Assembly (NCBI RefSeq): GCF_029714325.1
Contig: NZ_CP121666.1
Coordinates: forward strand, 62,001-126,000
Source: Bradyrhizobium sp. CB1717
GTDB lineage: Bacteria; Pseudomonadota; Alphaproteobacteria; Rhizobiales; Xanthobacteraceae
DNA length: 64,000 nucleotides
Direction: 5' to 3'
In this document: one piece after another, positions 20,288-28,762 of the stretch
Numbering within the stretch: position 1 is the first letter of the stretch
Layout of the letters: each line of letters starts with the position of its first letter
Notes under the pieces: generated by a model
The model's database searches: none
What the model saw: only the letters and a program-made list of their open reading frames with translations
What the model was told of the DNA's origin: nothing
Position numbers and translations under genes: made by a program

Positions 20288-21858
20288 TCTCTGCTTTCAC
20301 CCACATTGCGCGCCTCATCCGCGCCGCGTTCGTGTTTGCGCGCGAGGGCGTGTTCGGCTCCGTCGACCCAAGCCTGGTACCGCCACCCGGCCAGCTTGCG
20401 CTGAAGCTTGCGCGCATCGTCGAGCGGCGCGGCGTCAAGCACGGGCCGCGAATCTCGCGCGCGCTGACACGGATGGGCCCGGCCTATCTCAAGCTCGGCC
20501 AATTCCTGGCAACGCGCCCCGACGTGGTCGGCGTCATCATGGCGCGCGACCTCGAAAGCCTCCAGGACCGCCTGCCGCCGTTTTCGCAGGCCGAGGCGGA
20601 AGCCACAATCACCACCTCGCTGGAGCGGCCGCTGAAGGACGTGTTCGCGAGCTTCGGCCCGCCCGTCGCCGCCGCCTCGATCGCGCAGGTGCATCGCGGC
20701 GAGGTCGAGCGCGACGGTATTCGCAGGCCGGTCGCGATCAAGGTGCTGAGGCCGAACGTCGCCGCCCGCTTCCGCCGCGACCTCTCGGATTTCTTCTTCG
20801 TCGCGTACAACGCCGAGGCCTATTCGTCCGAGGCGCGCCGGCTGCGCCTGATCGAAGTCATCAACACCATGTCGCGCTCGGTCGCGATGGAGATGGACCT
20901 GCGGCTCGAAGCAGCCGCGCTGTCGGAGATGGCGGAGAACACGCAGGGCGATCCCGATTTCCGCGTGCCGACCGTCGACTGGGACCGCACCACGCACAAC
21001 GTGCTGACGATGGAGTGGATCGACGGCATCGCGCTGAACGATCACAAGCGCCTTGCAGAGGCGCAGGTCGATCTGCCCGATCTCGGCCGCAAGGTGATCC
21101 AGAGCTTCCTGCGGCACGCCTTGCGCGACGGCTACTTCCACGCCGACATGCATCCGGGCAATCTGTTCCTCGATGAGGCCGGCCGCCTCGTCGCGGTCGA
21201 TTTCGGCATCATGGGCCGGCTCGGGATGAAGGAGCGGCGCTTCCTCGCCGAGATCCTGCTCGGCTTCATCACCCGCGACTATCGCCGCGTGGCGGAAGTG
21301 CATTTCGAAGCGGGCTATGTGCCCGCGCACCATTCGGTCGAGAATTTCGCGCAAGCCATCCGCGCCATCGGCGAGCCGATCCATAACCGCACCGCCGAGG
21401 AGATCTCGATGGCGCGGCTCCTGACGCTGCTGCTCGAGGTCACCGGCCTGTTCGACATGACGACGCGGCCCGAACTGATCCTGCTGCAGAAGACCATGGT
21501 GGTGGTCGAGGGCGTGGCACGCGGCTTCGATCCCCGGCTCGACATCTGGAAGGTCGCAGACCCCGTGGTGCGCGAATGGATCGAGCGTAATCTCGGCCCG
21601 ATCGGCCGCATCGAAGGTGCGCTTGCGGGGACCGGAGACATTGCGCGCGTGCTGATGCGCCTGCCGGAGATCGCCGAGCGCTCGGTGAAGGTCCTCGAGC
21701 AGCTCGAGACCATGACCCGGGAGGGGTTAAAACTGTCGCCGGAGAGCATCGCGGCCATGGGCCGCAGCGAAGGCCGCAAGAACCGCTGGCGCACCGTGGC
21801 GCTCTGGATCATCGCCGCGACCTTCATCGGGATCCTGATCGCCGTCCGGAATCTGTGA
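20284..21858 (+). CDS. ubiB: Ubiquinone biosynthesis accessory kinase-like protein UbiB
   Basis: 524-residue ABC1/ADCK/UbiB atypical-kinase-like protein needed for aerobic ubiquinone synthesis at the inner membrane. The family KxGQ motif is [16 protein letters not shown], the Ala-rich loop is [13 protein letters not shown], and the catalytic-like strands read [26 protein letters not shown]. One C-terminal membrane helix ([20 protein letters not shown]) anchors it. It starts on a GTG that shares bases with the ubiE stop. Its own stop overlaps the palindrome that precedes coaBC, so ubiE, ubiB and coaBC are probably one transcription unit with an internal control point. Confidence 0.95.
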   Translation: MISAFTHIARLIRAAFVFAREGVFGSVDPSLVPPPGQLALKLARIVERRGVKHGPRISRALTRMGPAYLKLGQFLATRPDVVGVIMARDLESLQDRLPPFSQAEAEATITTSLERPLKDVFASFGPPVAAASIAQVHRGEVERDGIRRPVAIKVLRPNVAARFRRDLSDFFFVAYNAEAYSSEARRLRLIEVINTMSRSVAMEMDLRLEAAALSEMAENTQGDPDFRVPTVDWDRTTHNVLTMEWIDGIALNDHKRLAEAQVDLPDLGRKVIQSFLRHALRDGYFHADMHPGNLFLDEAGRLVAVDFGIMGRLGMKERRFLAEILLGFITRDYRRVAEVHFEAGYVPAHHSVENFAQAIRAIGEPIHNRTAEEISMARLLTLLLEVTGLFDMTTRPELILLQKTMVVVEGVARGFDPRLDIWKVADPVVREWIERNLGPIGRIEGALAGTGDIARVLMRLPEIAERSVKVLEQLETMTREGLKLSPESIAAMGRSEGRKNRWRTVALWIIAATFIGILIAVRNL

Positions 21859-21886
21859 TTGCACTGCAATCATGCGAGTGATAGCA
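21856..21886. promoter_or_regulatory. Candidate operator for the RHH-CoaBC protein
   Basis: A perfect 17-bp palindrome, TGATTGCA-C-TGCAATCA (21856-21872), overlaps the ubiB stop. Six bases later comes TGATAGCA (21879-21886), which forms a second inverted pair with TGCAATCA at one mismatch. Three 8-bp half-sites thus lie within 31 bp, 30-60 bp before the coaBC start. From memory, the FitA antitoxin recognises TGCTATCA/TGATAGCA half-sites. Since CoaBC here carries a FitA-like domain, autoregulation is a natural inference, but binding is untested. Confidence 0.55.
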
Positions 21887-21915
21887 TCGCCATCATTCCG
21901 TGCTGGAGGGGCGTC

Positions 21916-23364
21916 ATGGCAAGCCTGACCATCCGCAAGCTCGACGATGCCGTCAAAACCTATTTGCGGCTGCGCTCGGCCAAGAACCACAGGTCGGTCG
22001 AGGAAGAGGTCCGGGTCATCCTGCGGGAGCTGATCGAGGGCCGCGAGGAGCCGCTGACGCCGTTTTCGGCGCCCCCGGCCCAATCCATCGCCCCGACGCC
22101 CCAGCGCACCGGCGCGCTCCCCGAGGCCAGCGTCACCCTGATCATCGGCGGCGGGATCGCGGCCTATAAATCGCTCGACCTGATCCGCCGGCTGAAGGAA
22201 CGACGCGTCGAGGTTCGCTGCGTGCTGACCAAGGCGGCGCAGCAATTCGTCACGCCGCTGGCGGTGAGCGCGCTCTCGCATGAGCGCGTCTACACCGACC
22301 TGTTCGACCCCCAGAGCGAGTTCGACGCCGGCCATATTCGCCTCGCGCGCGACTGCGATTTGATCGTGGTGGCGCCGGCGACGGCCGATTTGATGGCGAA
22401 GATGGCGAACGGCCATGCCGACGATCTCGCCAGCGCGATCCTGCTCGCGACCAACCGAAAAATCCTGCTGGCGCCGGCGATGAATCCGCTGATGTGGAAC
22501 AACGTGGCGACGCGGCGCAACCTCGCCCAGCTCCAGCGCGACGGCGTGGTGCTGGTCGGACCGAATTCCGGTGAGATGGCCGAGGCGGGCGAAGCCGGTG
22601 TCGGCCGCATGTCGGAAGCGATCGAGATCGCCAATGCCGCCGAGCGACTGCTGCGGCCGCCGGTGCCGAAGCCGCTCGCCGGCAAGCGTCTGCTGATCAC
22701 CGCTGGGCCCACGCACGAGCCGATCGATCCGGTGCGCTACATTGCCAACCGCTCTTCCGGCAAGCAGGGTTTTGCCATCGCCGCCGCCGCGCAGGCCGCC
22801 GGCGCCGAGGTGATCCTGGTGAGCGGCCCGGTCGATCTCGACGACCCCGCCGGCGTCACAGTGAAACACGTGGAATCGGCGCGGCAGATGCTGGAGCAGG
22901 TGCAGGCGGCGCTGCCCGCCGACATCGCGATCTTCGCCGCCGCGGTCGCCGACTGGCGCGTCGCCAATGAGGGCGAGCAGAAGCTGAAGAAGACCGCGGC
23001 CGGCATGCCGCCGCTACAGCTGGTCGAGAACCCCGACATCCTCGCAACGATCTCGAAGCTCGCCGACAAACGCCCGCCGCTGGTGATCGGCTTTGCCGCC
23101 GAGACCGAGCATCTCATCGACAACGCCAAATCAAAACTCGCCCGCAAGGGCTGCGACTGGATCGTCGCCAACGACGTCTCGCCGGCGACCGGCGTGATGG
23201 GCGGCGACCGCAACACTGTCCATCTCATCAGCAAGAATGCTGCGAAGAACGGCGAGATCACAGTTGATTCCTGGCCCGTGATGACCAAGGAACAGGTCGC
23301 CATCGAACTGGTCGCGCACATCGCCAGAAGCGTGACCGACAAATCCCCGGAGCCGGCATCTTGA
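21916..23364 (+). CDS. coaBC: CoaBC (phosphopantothenoylcysteine decarboxylase/synthetase) with N-terminal ribbon-helix-helix domain
   Basis: 482 residues from the ATG at 21916 (GGAGGGG ribosome site). Residues 1-42 ([20 protein letters not shown]..., [17 protein letters not shown]) look like a FitA/VapB-type ribbon-helix-helix DNA-binding antitoxin domain. A Pro/Ala-rich linker (about 43-71) leads to CoaC (from residue 72; [16 protein letters not shown], His140 in GHIRLAR, PAMN with Asn190) and then CoaB (from about residue 252; [29 protein letters not shown]). CoaB ligates Cys to phosphopantothenate and CoaC decarboxylates the product, on the route to coenzyme A. The CoaC Cys expected in the ACGxxGxGRM motif reads Ala224 ([11 protein letters not shown]). 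No PIN toxin gene is adjacent. The stop overlaps the dut TTG start. Confidence 0.9.
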   Translation: MASLTIRKLDDAVKTYLRLRSAKNHRSVEEEVRVILRELIEGREEPLTPFSAPPAQSIAPTPQRTGALPEASVTLIIGGGIAAYKSLDLIRRLKERRVEVRCVLTKAAQQFVTPLAVSALSHERVYTDLFDPQSEFDAGHIRLARDCDLIVVAPATADLMAKMANGHADDLASAILLATNRKILLAPAMNPLMWNNVATRRNLAQLQRDGVVLVGPNSGEMAEAGEAGVGRMSEAIEIANAAERLLRPPVPKPLAGKRLLITAGPTHEPIDPVRYIANRSSGKQGFAIAAAAQAAGAEVILVSGPVDLDDPAGVTVKHVESARQMLEQVQAALPADIAIFAAAVADWRVANEGEQKLKKTAAGMPPLQLVENPDILATISKLADKRPPLVIGFAAETEHLIDNAKSKLARKGCDWIVANDVSPATGVMGGDRNTVHLISKNAAKNGEITVDSWPVMTKEQVAIELVAHIARSVTDKSPEPAS

Positions 23365-23819
23365 GCACGAAGGTCACCGTCGAACTGCAGCGCCTCGCCC
23401 ATGCCGATGGCCTGCCGCTGCCGGCCTATCAGACCGCGGAGGCCGCCGGCCTCGACCTGATGGCCGCGGTGCCGGACGCCGAGCCGATGACACTCGCGCC
23501 CGGCCAATATGCGCTGGTGCCGACGGGGCTCGCGATCGCCCTGCCGCCAGGGTACGAGGCACAGGTGCGGCCGCGCTCGGGGCTTGCCGCCAAGCACGGC
23601 GTCACCGTGCTGAACTCGCCTGGAACCATCGACGCCGACTACCGCGGCGAGATCAAGGTGATCCTGATCAATCACGGCGCTGCCCCGTTCGTGATCACGC
23701 GCGGCGAGCGCATCGCGCAGATGGTGATCGCGCCCGTGGTGCAGGCCGCGCTGGTCCCGGTGGCGACCTTGTCCGCGACCGATCGCGGCGCCGGCGGCTT
23801 CGGCTCGACGGGCCGCTAG
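23361..23819 (+). CDS. dut: Deoxyuridine 5'-triphosphate nucleotidohydrolase (dUTPase)
   Basis: 152-residue trimeric dUTPase that hydrolyses dUTP to dUMP, keeping uracil out of DNA and feeding dTMP synthesis. All motifs are visible: motif 1 AGLDLMAAV, motif 2 [12 protein letters not shown], motif 3 [14 protein letters not shown] (catalytic Asp and Tyr), motif 4 [10 protein letters not shown] and the C-terminal P-loop-like motif 5 [10 protein letters not shown]. The start is TTG, overlapping the coaBC stop (TTGA), the same coupling as at ubiE/ubiB. The coaBC-dut pairing is common in proteobacteria. Confidence 0.95.
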   Translation: MSTKVTVELQRLAHADGLPLPAYQTAEAAGLDLMAAVPDAEPMTLAPGQYALVPTGLAIALPPGYEAQVRPRSGLAAKHGVTVLNSPGTIDADYRGEIKVILINHGAAPFVITRGERIAQMVIAPVVQAALVPVATLSATDRGAGGFGSTGR

Positions 23820-23839
23820 CCGAGCTGTGAGTGGGTACG

Positions 23840-23963
23840 CCTCTCCCGCTTGCGGGAGAGGTCGGCACGTAGTGCCGGGTGAGGGTTCTTTCCTCTGGGG
23901 GATGGTCCCGTTGCGGAGACACCCTCTCCCCAACCCTCCCCCGCAGGCGGGGGATGAAGCGCA
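23840..23963. repeat. Dispersed repeat, CTCCC-GCTTGCGG-GGGAG family, copy 2 (inverted)
   Basis: About 124 bp, opposite in orientation to copy 3. It runs CCTCTCCCGCTTGCGGGAGAGG, GGTGAGGGTTCTTTCCTCTG, GTCCCGTTGCGGAGACACCC, and ends CCTCCCCCGCAGGCGGGGG. Its reverse complement shares the landmarks TCTCCGCAACGGGAC and CCCTCACCCGG with copy 3 at 52857. It lies directly after dut. Confidence 0.87.
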
Positions 23964-24182
23964 CCTGCTTCGCGGTTCGCGAGCTCGCTAACACACGGCA
24001 ATTCCAGCCGAATCACCCGCAGAATTACGTGCAGATGGAACCGCGCGGCCGTCATTTTTTTGGAGCCGCGTTTGCGTTCACGATCTGGACTCTTACCGGT
24101 GGAGTCGCGGTAGGGGTATTGTCTTTTGATTCGCGTGCGGCGGGGGTCGCCGCGCGTAAATCCGTGCGGTCTTGGGGCAACT
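23964..24182. other. Gene-free leader before divL
   Basis: With the repeat, 363 bp separate dut and divL. This second part is less GC-rich in places (a run of seven T near 24056-24062) and presumably holds the divL promoter. I see no conserved ORF or clear motif. CtrA-type sites (TTAA-N7-TTAA) were looked for by eye and not found. Confidence 0.35.
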
Positions 24183-26687
24183 ATGTCAGGCGTGATCGTG
24201 TCGATGCGTCGGACGCTGCTGTCGTGCACATCGTTGGCGCGCAACAGCTTGTTGGGCGGCGCTCTCGCAGCGCTGCTGCCGGCTGCGCCGGCTGAGGCCG
24301 CCGACCTCGTCGACACACTCTCCATATTGCTGGACTTCAACCGGCAGGAACTCGCGGTGCTCGCCACCGCGCTGGCCTTGCTCGGCTTCTCGGTCATGGC
24401 CGCGATCCTGCTGATGCGCACGCGGGTGCGCACGGCGAAGAACGAGGCGCAGCTGCGGGCGCGGATCGGGGAGCTGCAGCTGCAGTCCGACCGCTTCGGC
24501 GCGCTGCTGTTCGCCGAGCCGCAGATCCTGATCTCCTGGCCGGCCGGCGACAACCGCGCGCAGATCTCCGGCGACATCGCGATGGTGCTGCCGCGGGATT
24601 CCTCACCGCAGCGCGTGCTGGCGTTCGGAACCTGGCTGCCGCCGGAACCCGCGCTGCAGATGGACCACGCCGTCGACGCGCTGCGCGACCGTGGCGACGG
24701 GTTCCAGCTGACGCTGACCACCGCGCATGGTCACACGCTGGAAGCCATCGGCCGCGCCATCGGCGGCCAGGCCATCGTCCGGATTCGCGAGCTCTCCGGT
24801 CTGCGGCGCGATCTGGCCGAGACCCATCTGCGTTACAAGGCGCTCTTGGACGAGACCGAGATGCTGCGCGGCTTCGCCGCCGCCGCGCCGTGGCCGATCT
24901 GGGCCAAGGGCGAGAACGGCGCGCTCACCTATGCCAATCCGGCCTATGTCCGCGCCACCGAGGCGGCCAGCATCACTGATGCCCATGAGCGCAAGCTCGA
25001 GCTGCTCGACAGCGCCGACCGCACCGCGATGGAGCGCGGACTGAAGGATGCCGCCAGCTTCACTTCGCGGCTGCCGATCGTGATCGGCGGCGAACGGCGC
25101 ATGTACGACGTCCGCGCCGTCAATGTCGGCAGCGGCAGCGTCGGCGCCGCCATCGATGCCAGCGAGGCGGATGCGCTGAGCTCGGCCCTGGTGCGGATGG
25201 CGGAGGCGCATCGCCGCACGCTCGACCAGCTCTCCTCCGGCGTTGCCGTGTTCGACGGCCATCGGCGCCTTGCCTTCTACAACGATTCCTACCGCCGGCT
25301 GTGGGACCTCGACCGCAACTTCCTCGACGCCAATCCCGATGATTCCAGCGTGCTCGACCAGCTTCGCGCCGCGCGCAAGCTGCCGGAGCAGCCGGATTTC
25401 CGCGCCTGGAAAGCCAAGCTGCACGAGGCCTATCGCGCGGTCGAGACCGCCAAGGACACCTGGTATCTGCCTGACGGCCGCGCGCTCTCCGTCGTCACCA
25501 CGCCGAACCCGGAAGGCGGCGTCACCTATCTGTTCGACGACGTCACCGAGAGCCTGGAGCTGGCCCGCCGCTTCGACGGCATGATCCGGGTCCAGCGCGA
25601 GACGCTGGACAGCCTCGCCGAGGGTGTCGCCGTGTTCGGCAGCAACGGCAAGGCGCAGCTGTTCAACCCGGCTTTCGTGCGGATGTGGAAGCTGTCGAGC
25701 GATGCCATGCGCGACGAGCCGCACATCCAGACCGTCGAAGGCTGGTGCCATCAGCTGTTCGACGATCCGCAGGTCTGGCGGCAGATCCGCGAGGCCATCA
25801 CCTCGATCGAGAACCGCGCCGACGTGCCGATCAAGCTGGAGCGCAAGGACGGCAGCGTGCTCGACGGCATGATCCGTCCGCTGCATGACGGCGCGACCAT
25901 GCTGACGTTCCAGGACATCACCGACACCGAGAATGTCGAGCGCGCGCTGCGCGAGCGCAACGAGGCGCTGGAAGCCGCCGACCAGATGAAGGTGGATTTC
26001 GTCCACCACGTCTCCTACGAGCTGCGCTCGCCGCTCACCACCATCATCGGCTTCGCGCATTTCCTCAGCGACCCCTCGACCGGGCCGCTGACGCCGAAGC
26101 AGGCCGAATATCTCGACTACGTCACCAAATCGACCAACGCACTGCTGGCGCTGACCAACAACATCCTCGATCTCGCCACCATCGACGCCGGCGCGATGAA
26201 GCTGGAACTCGGGCCCGTCGACGTCAGCAAGACCATCGAGCTCGCCGCCGAAGGCATCCAGGACCGCCTCGCCACCGACCGCATCCGCCTCAAGGTCGAG
26301 ATCGCGCCCGATGTCGGCAGCTTCATCGGCGACGAGAAGCGCGTGGTGCAGGTGCTCTATAACCTCCTCGCCAACGCCGTCGGGTTTTCTCCACAGGATT
26401 CCACCGTCGGCATCAGCGCGCGGCGCACCGAACGCAGCGTGGTCTTCACTGTGACAGATTCCGGGCCTGGAATACCTGCCGACATGAAGGACAAGGTGTT
26501 CAACTGGTTCGAAAGCCGCTCGCAGGGCTCGCGTCACCGCGGAGCCGGGCTCGGCCTGTCGCTGGTGCGCTCCTTTGTCGAGCTGCATGGCGGCAAGGTG
26601 CGGGTGGATTCGATCGTCGGCCGGGGCACGGTCGTGATCTGCGACTTCCCGACCGACCAGGCGGCGCATCGCGACGCCGCCGAATGA
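24183..26687 (+). CDS. divL: DivL-like sensor kinase with Tyr in place of the H-box His
   Basis: 834 residues from the ATG at 24183 (24204 is also possible). A membrane anchor (two hydrophobic stretches, about residues 22-40 and 57-78) is followed by at least two clear PAS-like domains (DQLSSGVAVFDGHRRLAFYNDSYRRLW; DSLAEGVAVFGSNGKAQLFNPAFVRMW) and a less clear earlier one. The dimerisation box reads VSYELRSPLTTIIGF, so Tyr612 stands where other kinases have the phospho-accepting His, the hallmark of Caulobacter DivL. The ATPase domain is intact (NLLANAVGFSP, DSGPGIP, GAGLGLSLV). DivL binds DivK and controls CckA-CtrA cell-cycle signalling. It overlaps tsaE-amgK by 4 bases. Confidence 0.9.
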   Translation: MSGVIVSMRRTLLSCTSLARNSLLGGALAALLPAAPAEAADLVDTLSILLDFNRQELAVLATALALLGFSVMAAILLMRTRVRTAKNEAQLRARIGELQLQSDRFGALLFAEPQILISWPAGDNRAQISGDIAMVLPRDSSPQRVLAFGTWLPPEPALQMDHAVDALRDRGDGFQLTLTTAHGHTLEAIGRAIGGQAIVRIRELSGLRRDLAETHLRYKALLDETEMLRGFAAAAPWPIWAKGENGALTYANPAYVRATEAASITDAHERKLELLDSADRTAMERGLKDAASFTSRLPIVIGGERRMYDVRAVNVGSGSVGAAIDASEADALSSALVRMAEAHRRTLDQLSSGVAVFDGHRRLAFYNDSYRRLWDLDRNFLDANPDDSSVLDQLRAARKLPEQPDFRAWKAKLHEAYRAVETAKDTWYLPDGRALSVVTTPNPEGGVTYLFDDVTESLELARRFDGMIRVQRETLDSLAEGVAVFGSNGKAQLFNPAFVRMWKLSSDAMRDEPHIQTVEGWCHQLFDDPQVWRQIREAITSIENRADVPIKLERKDGSVLDGMIRPLHDGATMLTFQDITDTENVERALRERNEALEAADQMKVDFVHHVSYELRSPLTTIIGFAHFLSDPSTGPLTPKQAEYLDYVTKSTNALLALTNNILDLATIDAGAMKLELGPVDVSKTIELAAEGIQDRLATDRIRLKVEIAPDVGSFIGDEKRVVQVLYNLLANAVGFSPQDSTVGISARRTERSVVFTVTDSGPGIPADMKDKVFNWFESRSQGSRHRGAGLGLSLVRSFVELHGGKVRVDSIVGRGTVVICDFPTDQAAHRDAAE

Positions 26688-28216
26688 CCGCGCCAACGAC
26701 ATTCTCCGTCGCGCTTCACAACGAGACGGCCACCGCGCAACTGATGGCCGATCTCGCCCTGCTGGTCGGCCCGGGCGACCTCATCACCCTCACCGGCGAT
26801 CTCGGCGCCGGCAAGACCGCCGCCGCCCGCGCGCTGATCCGCTACCTCGCCGGCGACGAGGAGCTGGAGGTGCCGAGCCCGACCTTCACGCTGGTGCAGG
26901 GCTACGAGCTGCCGCCTTTCCCGGTGATGCATGCCGATCTCTACCGCGTCGAGGACGAGGGCGAGCTCGAGGAGATCGGGCTGTCGCCGCTTCCCGAGGC
27001 GACGCTCGTGCTGATCGAATGGCCGGAGCGCGCGCCGTCGGCCATGCCCGCGGATCGCATCGACATCGCCCTGACACATCGGCCGGCGCTGGGCTCGAAT
27101 GCGCGCGCCGCCGACATCACCGGTTTCGGCAAGGGTGCCGCGCAGGTCGCGCGGCTGCAGGCGCTGCGCGAATTCCTCGATGCATCCGGCTATATCGATG
27201 CAACGCGCAAGCGCATGAACGGTGATGCCTCGACCCGCTCTTATGCGCGACTGATCCGCGACGACGAGATCGTCATCCTCATGAACTTCCCGCAGCGCCC
27301 CGACGGCGCGGCCCTCTACAACGGAAAGTCCTATAGCGCCGCGGTGCATCTCGCCGAGAACGTGAGGCCGTTCGTCGCCATCGACGAGGGCCTACGCGCG
27401 CAAGGCATCTCGGCGCCGGCCATCCACCATGTCGATCTCGACCACGGCTTTCTGATCAGCGAAGATTTCGGCAGCGAGGGCGTGATCGAGGGCGATCCGC
27501 CGCGCCCGATCGCCGAGCGCTACGAGGCCGCGACCGACGTGCTGGCGATGCTGCACGGCAAGGCGCTGCCGGAGACGCTGTCGCTGGACGGGCAGACCTA
27601 CGACATCCCCGTCTTCGACGTCGAGGCGCTTCTGATCGAGATCGGATTGATGCCGGAATGGTATCTGCCCGATCGCAACGCGCCGCTGAGCGACGAGAAG
27701 CGCGCGGAATTCTTCGCGATGTGGCGCGAGCTGCTGAAGAAGCCGTTGGCCACGCCGAGGACCTGGATCATCCGCGATTATCACTCACCCAATCTGATCT
27801 GGCTCGGGATGCGCAGCGGTATCGAGCGCGTCGGCGTGATCGACTTCCAGGACGCCGTGCTCGGGCCGCACTCCTACGACGTGGTGTCGCTGCTCCAGGA
27901 CGCCCGCATCGACGTGCCTGAAAACATCGAGCTGACGCTGCTGTCGCGCTACATCAAGGCGCGGCGCGCTCATGACGCGAGCTTCGATGCCGCCGGCTTC
28001 GCCGAGCTCTACGCGATCATGTCGGCGCAGCGAAACACGCGTCTGCTCGGCACCTTCGCGCGGCTCAACCGCCGCGACGGCAAGCCGCATTATCTGCGCC
28101 ACCAGCCGCGGATCTGGACCTATCTCCAGCGCTCGCTGGCGCATCCCGCGCTCAGCGTCTTGCGCGAGTGGTATCTCGCCAACGTGCCGCCACCCCAGGG
28201 CCCGCCACAGGCCTGA
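26684..28216 (+). CDS. TsaE-AmgK fusion: t6A ATPase joined to amino-sugar (MurNAc/GlcNAc) kinase
   Basis: 510 residues. The N-terminal ~150 are TsaE, the ATPase of the t6A tRNA-modification complex: P-loop GDLGAGKTAAARALI, then PTFTLVQGY, HADLYRVED and IEWPER. The rest is an aminoglycoside-phosphotransferase-like kinase matching AmgK, which phosphorylates the anomeric carbon of MurNAc and GlcNAc in peptidoglycan recycling: RDYHSPNLIWLG (catalytic Asp and Asn) and VIDFQDAVLGPHSYD (metal site). murU, whose product uses the AmgK product, lies 546 bp downstream, which supports the kinase call. The ATGA overlap with divL suggests coupling. TsaE and AmgK are often adjacent or fused in alphaproteobacteria. 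Confidence 0.9.
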   Translation: MTAPTTFSVALHNETATAQLMADLALLVGPGDLITLTGDLGAGKTAAARALIRYLAGDEELEVPSPTFTLVQGYELPPFPVMHADLYRVEDEGELEEIGLSPLPEATLVLIEWPERAPSAMPADRIDIALTHRPALGSNARAADITGFGKGAAQVARLQALREFLDASGYIDATRKRMNGDASTRSYARLIRDDEIVILMNFPQRPDGAALYNGKSYSAAVHLAENVRPFVAIDEGLRAQGISAPAIHHVDLDHGFLISEDFGSEGVIEGDPPRPIAERYEAATDVLAMLHGKALPETLSLDGQTYDIPVFDVEALLIEIGLMPEWYLPDRNAPLSDEKRAEFFAMWRELLKKPLATPRTWIIRDYHSPNLIWLGMRSGIERVGVIDFQDAVLGPHSYDVVSLLQDARIDVPENIELTLLSRYIKARRAHDASFDAAGFAELYAIMSAQRNTRLLGTFARLNRRDGKPHYLRHQPRIWTYLQRSLAHPALSVLREWYLANVPPPQGPPQA

Positions 28217-28303
28217 TTCGGGCCCGATTTACCGGCTGTTAGCCAAGACGTCGCTATTCTGGCGGCGAGGCAGCCGGATAAATACGGGGCTGGAGCGGGG
28301 CAG

Positions 28304-28621
28304 ATGGCGGTAAAGACGGATCAGCGCGGCAACAGCCGGGTTGTTTTCGAGCGCGGGATACCGGCCCAGATGATGGGAATCGACGGCACCTGGCGGCGCG
28401 ACTGCACCATGGAGGACGTCTCCGAGAGCGGCGCCAAGCTGACCATCGACGGTTCGGTCGAAGGCCTGCATCTGAAGGAATTCTTTCTGCTGCTCTCGTC
28501 CACGGGACTTGCGTACCGGCGCTGCGAACTGGCCTGGGTCAATGGCGACCAGATCGGCGTCAATTTCCTCAAGGTCGGCGACAGGAAGAAAAAGGCGCGT
28601 TCCGCATCCGTCGGGGCGTAA
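28304..28621 (+). CDS. PilZ-domain protein
   Basis: 105 residues, a lone PilZ-type beta barrel. The pattern RGNSRVVFERG (basic N-terminal segment), then MEDVSESGAKLTI (the D/NxSxxG element) and CELAWVNGDQIGVNFL matches PilZ. The usual Arg-x3-Arg pair is only partly present (Arg at 8 and 12), so cyclic-di-GMP binding is possible but not sure. It is placed between the tsaE-amgK fusion and murU on the same strand, with GGAGCGGGG as ribosome site, so cotranscription is likely; a link to cell-wall recycling is only suggested by position. Confidence 0.8.
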   Translation: MAVKTDQRGNSRVVFERGIPAQMMGIDGTWRRDCTMEDVSESGAKLTIDGSVEGLHLKEFFLLLSSTGLAYRRCELAWVNGDQIGVNFLKVGDRKKKARSASVGA

Positions 28622-28762
28622 CGGCAACACCCGTCGTACAACCGTCACGGCGGGTGGTTAAGGCGGTTGAGACGCGGTGCGGCTGATGAAGTCTCGTGCT
28701 AGGATTTGCTGCAAACGCAAAACCAGTGGGTCCGAGACAGAAGAGTTTTGAGAAGGCAAAGG

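Noticed and set aside
20077..21384. 435-codon minus-strand frame across ubiE/ubiB
   Set aside because: Covers the ends of two overlapping real genes on the other strand; not a plausible gene.
21916..22041. A complete toxin-antitoxin pair at the RHH domain
   Set aside because: Only the antitoxin-like domain is present, fused to CoaBC; the next gene is dut and no PIN or other toxin frame is found on either strand nearby.
24603..26702. 699-codon minus-strand open frame across divL
   Set aside because: High-GC codon use leaves this antisense frame open by chance; the divL frame holds PAS and kinase motifs.
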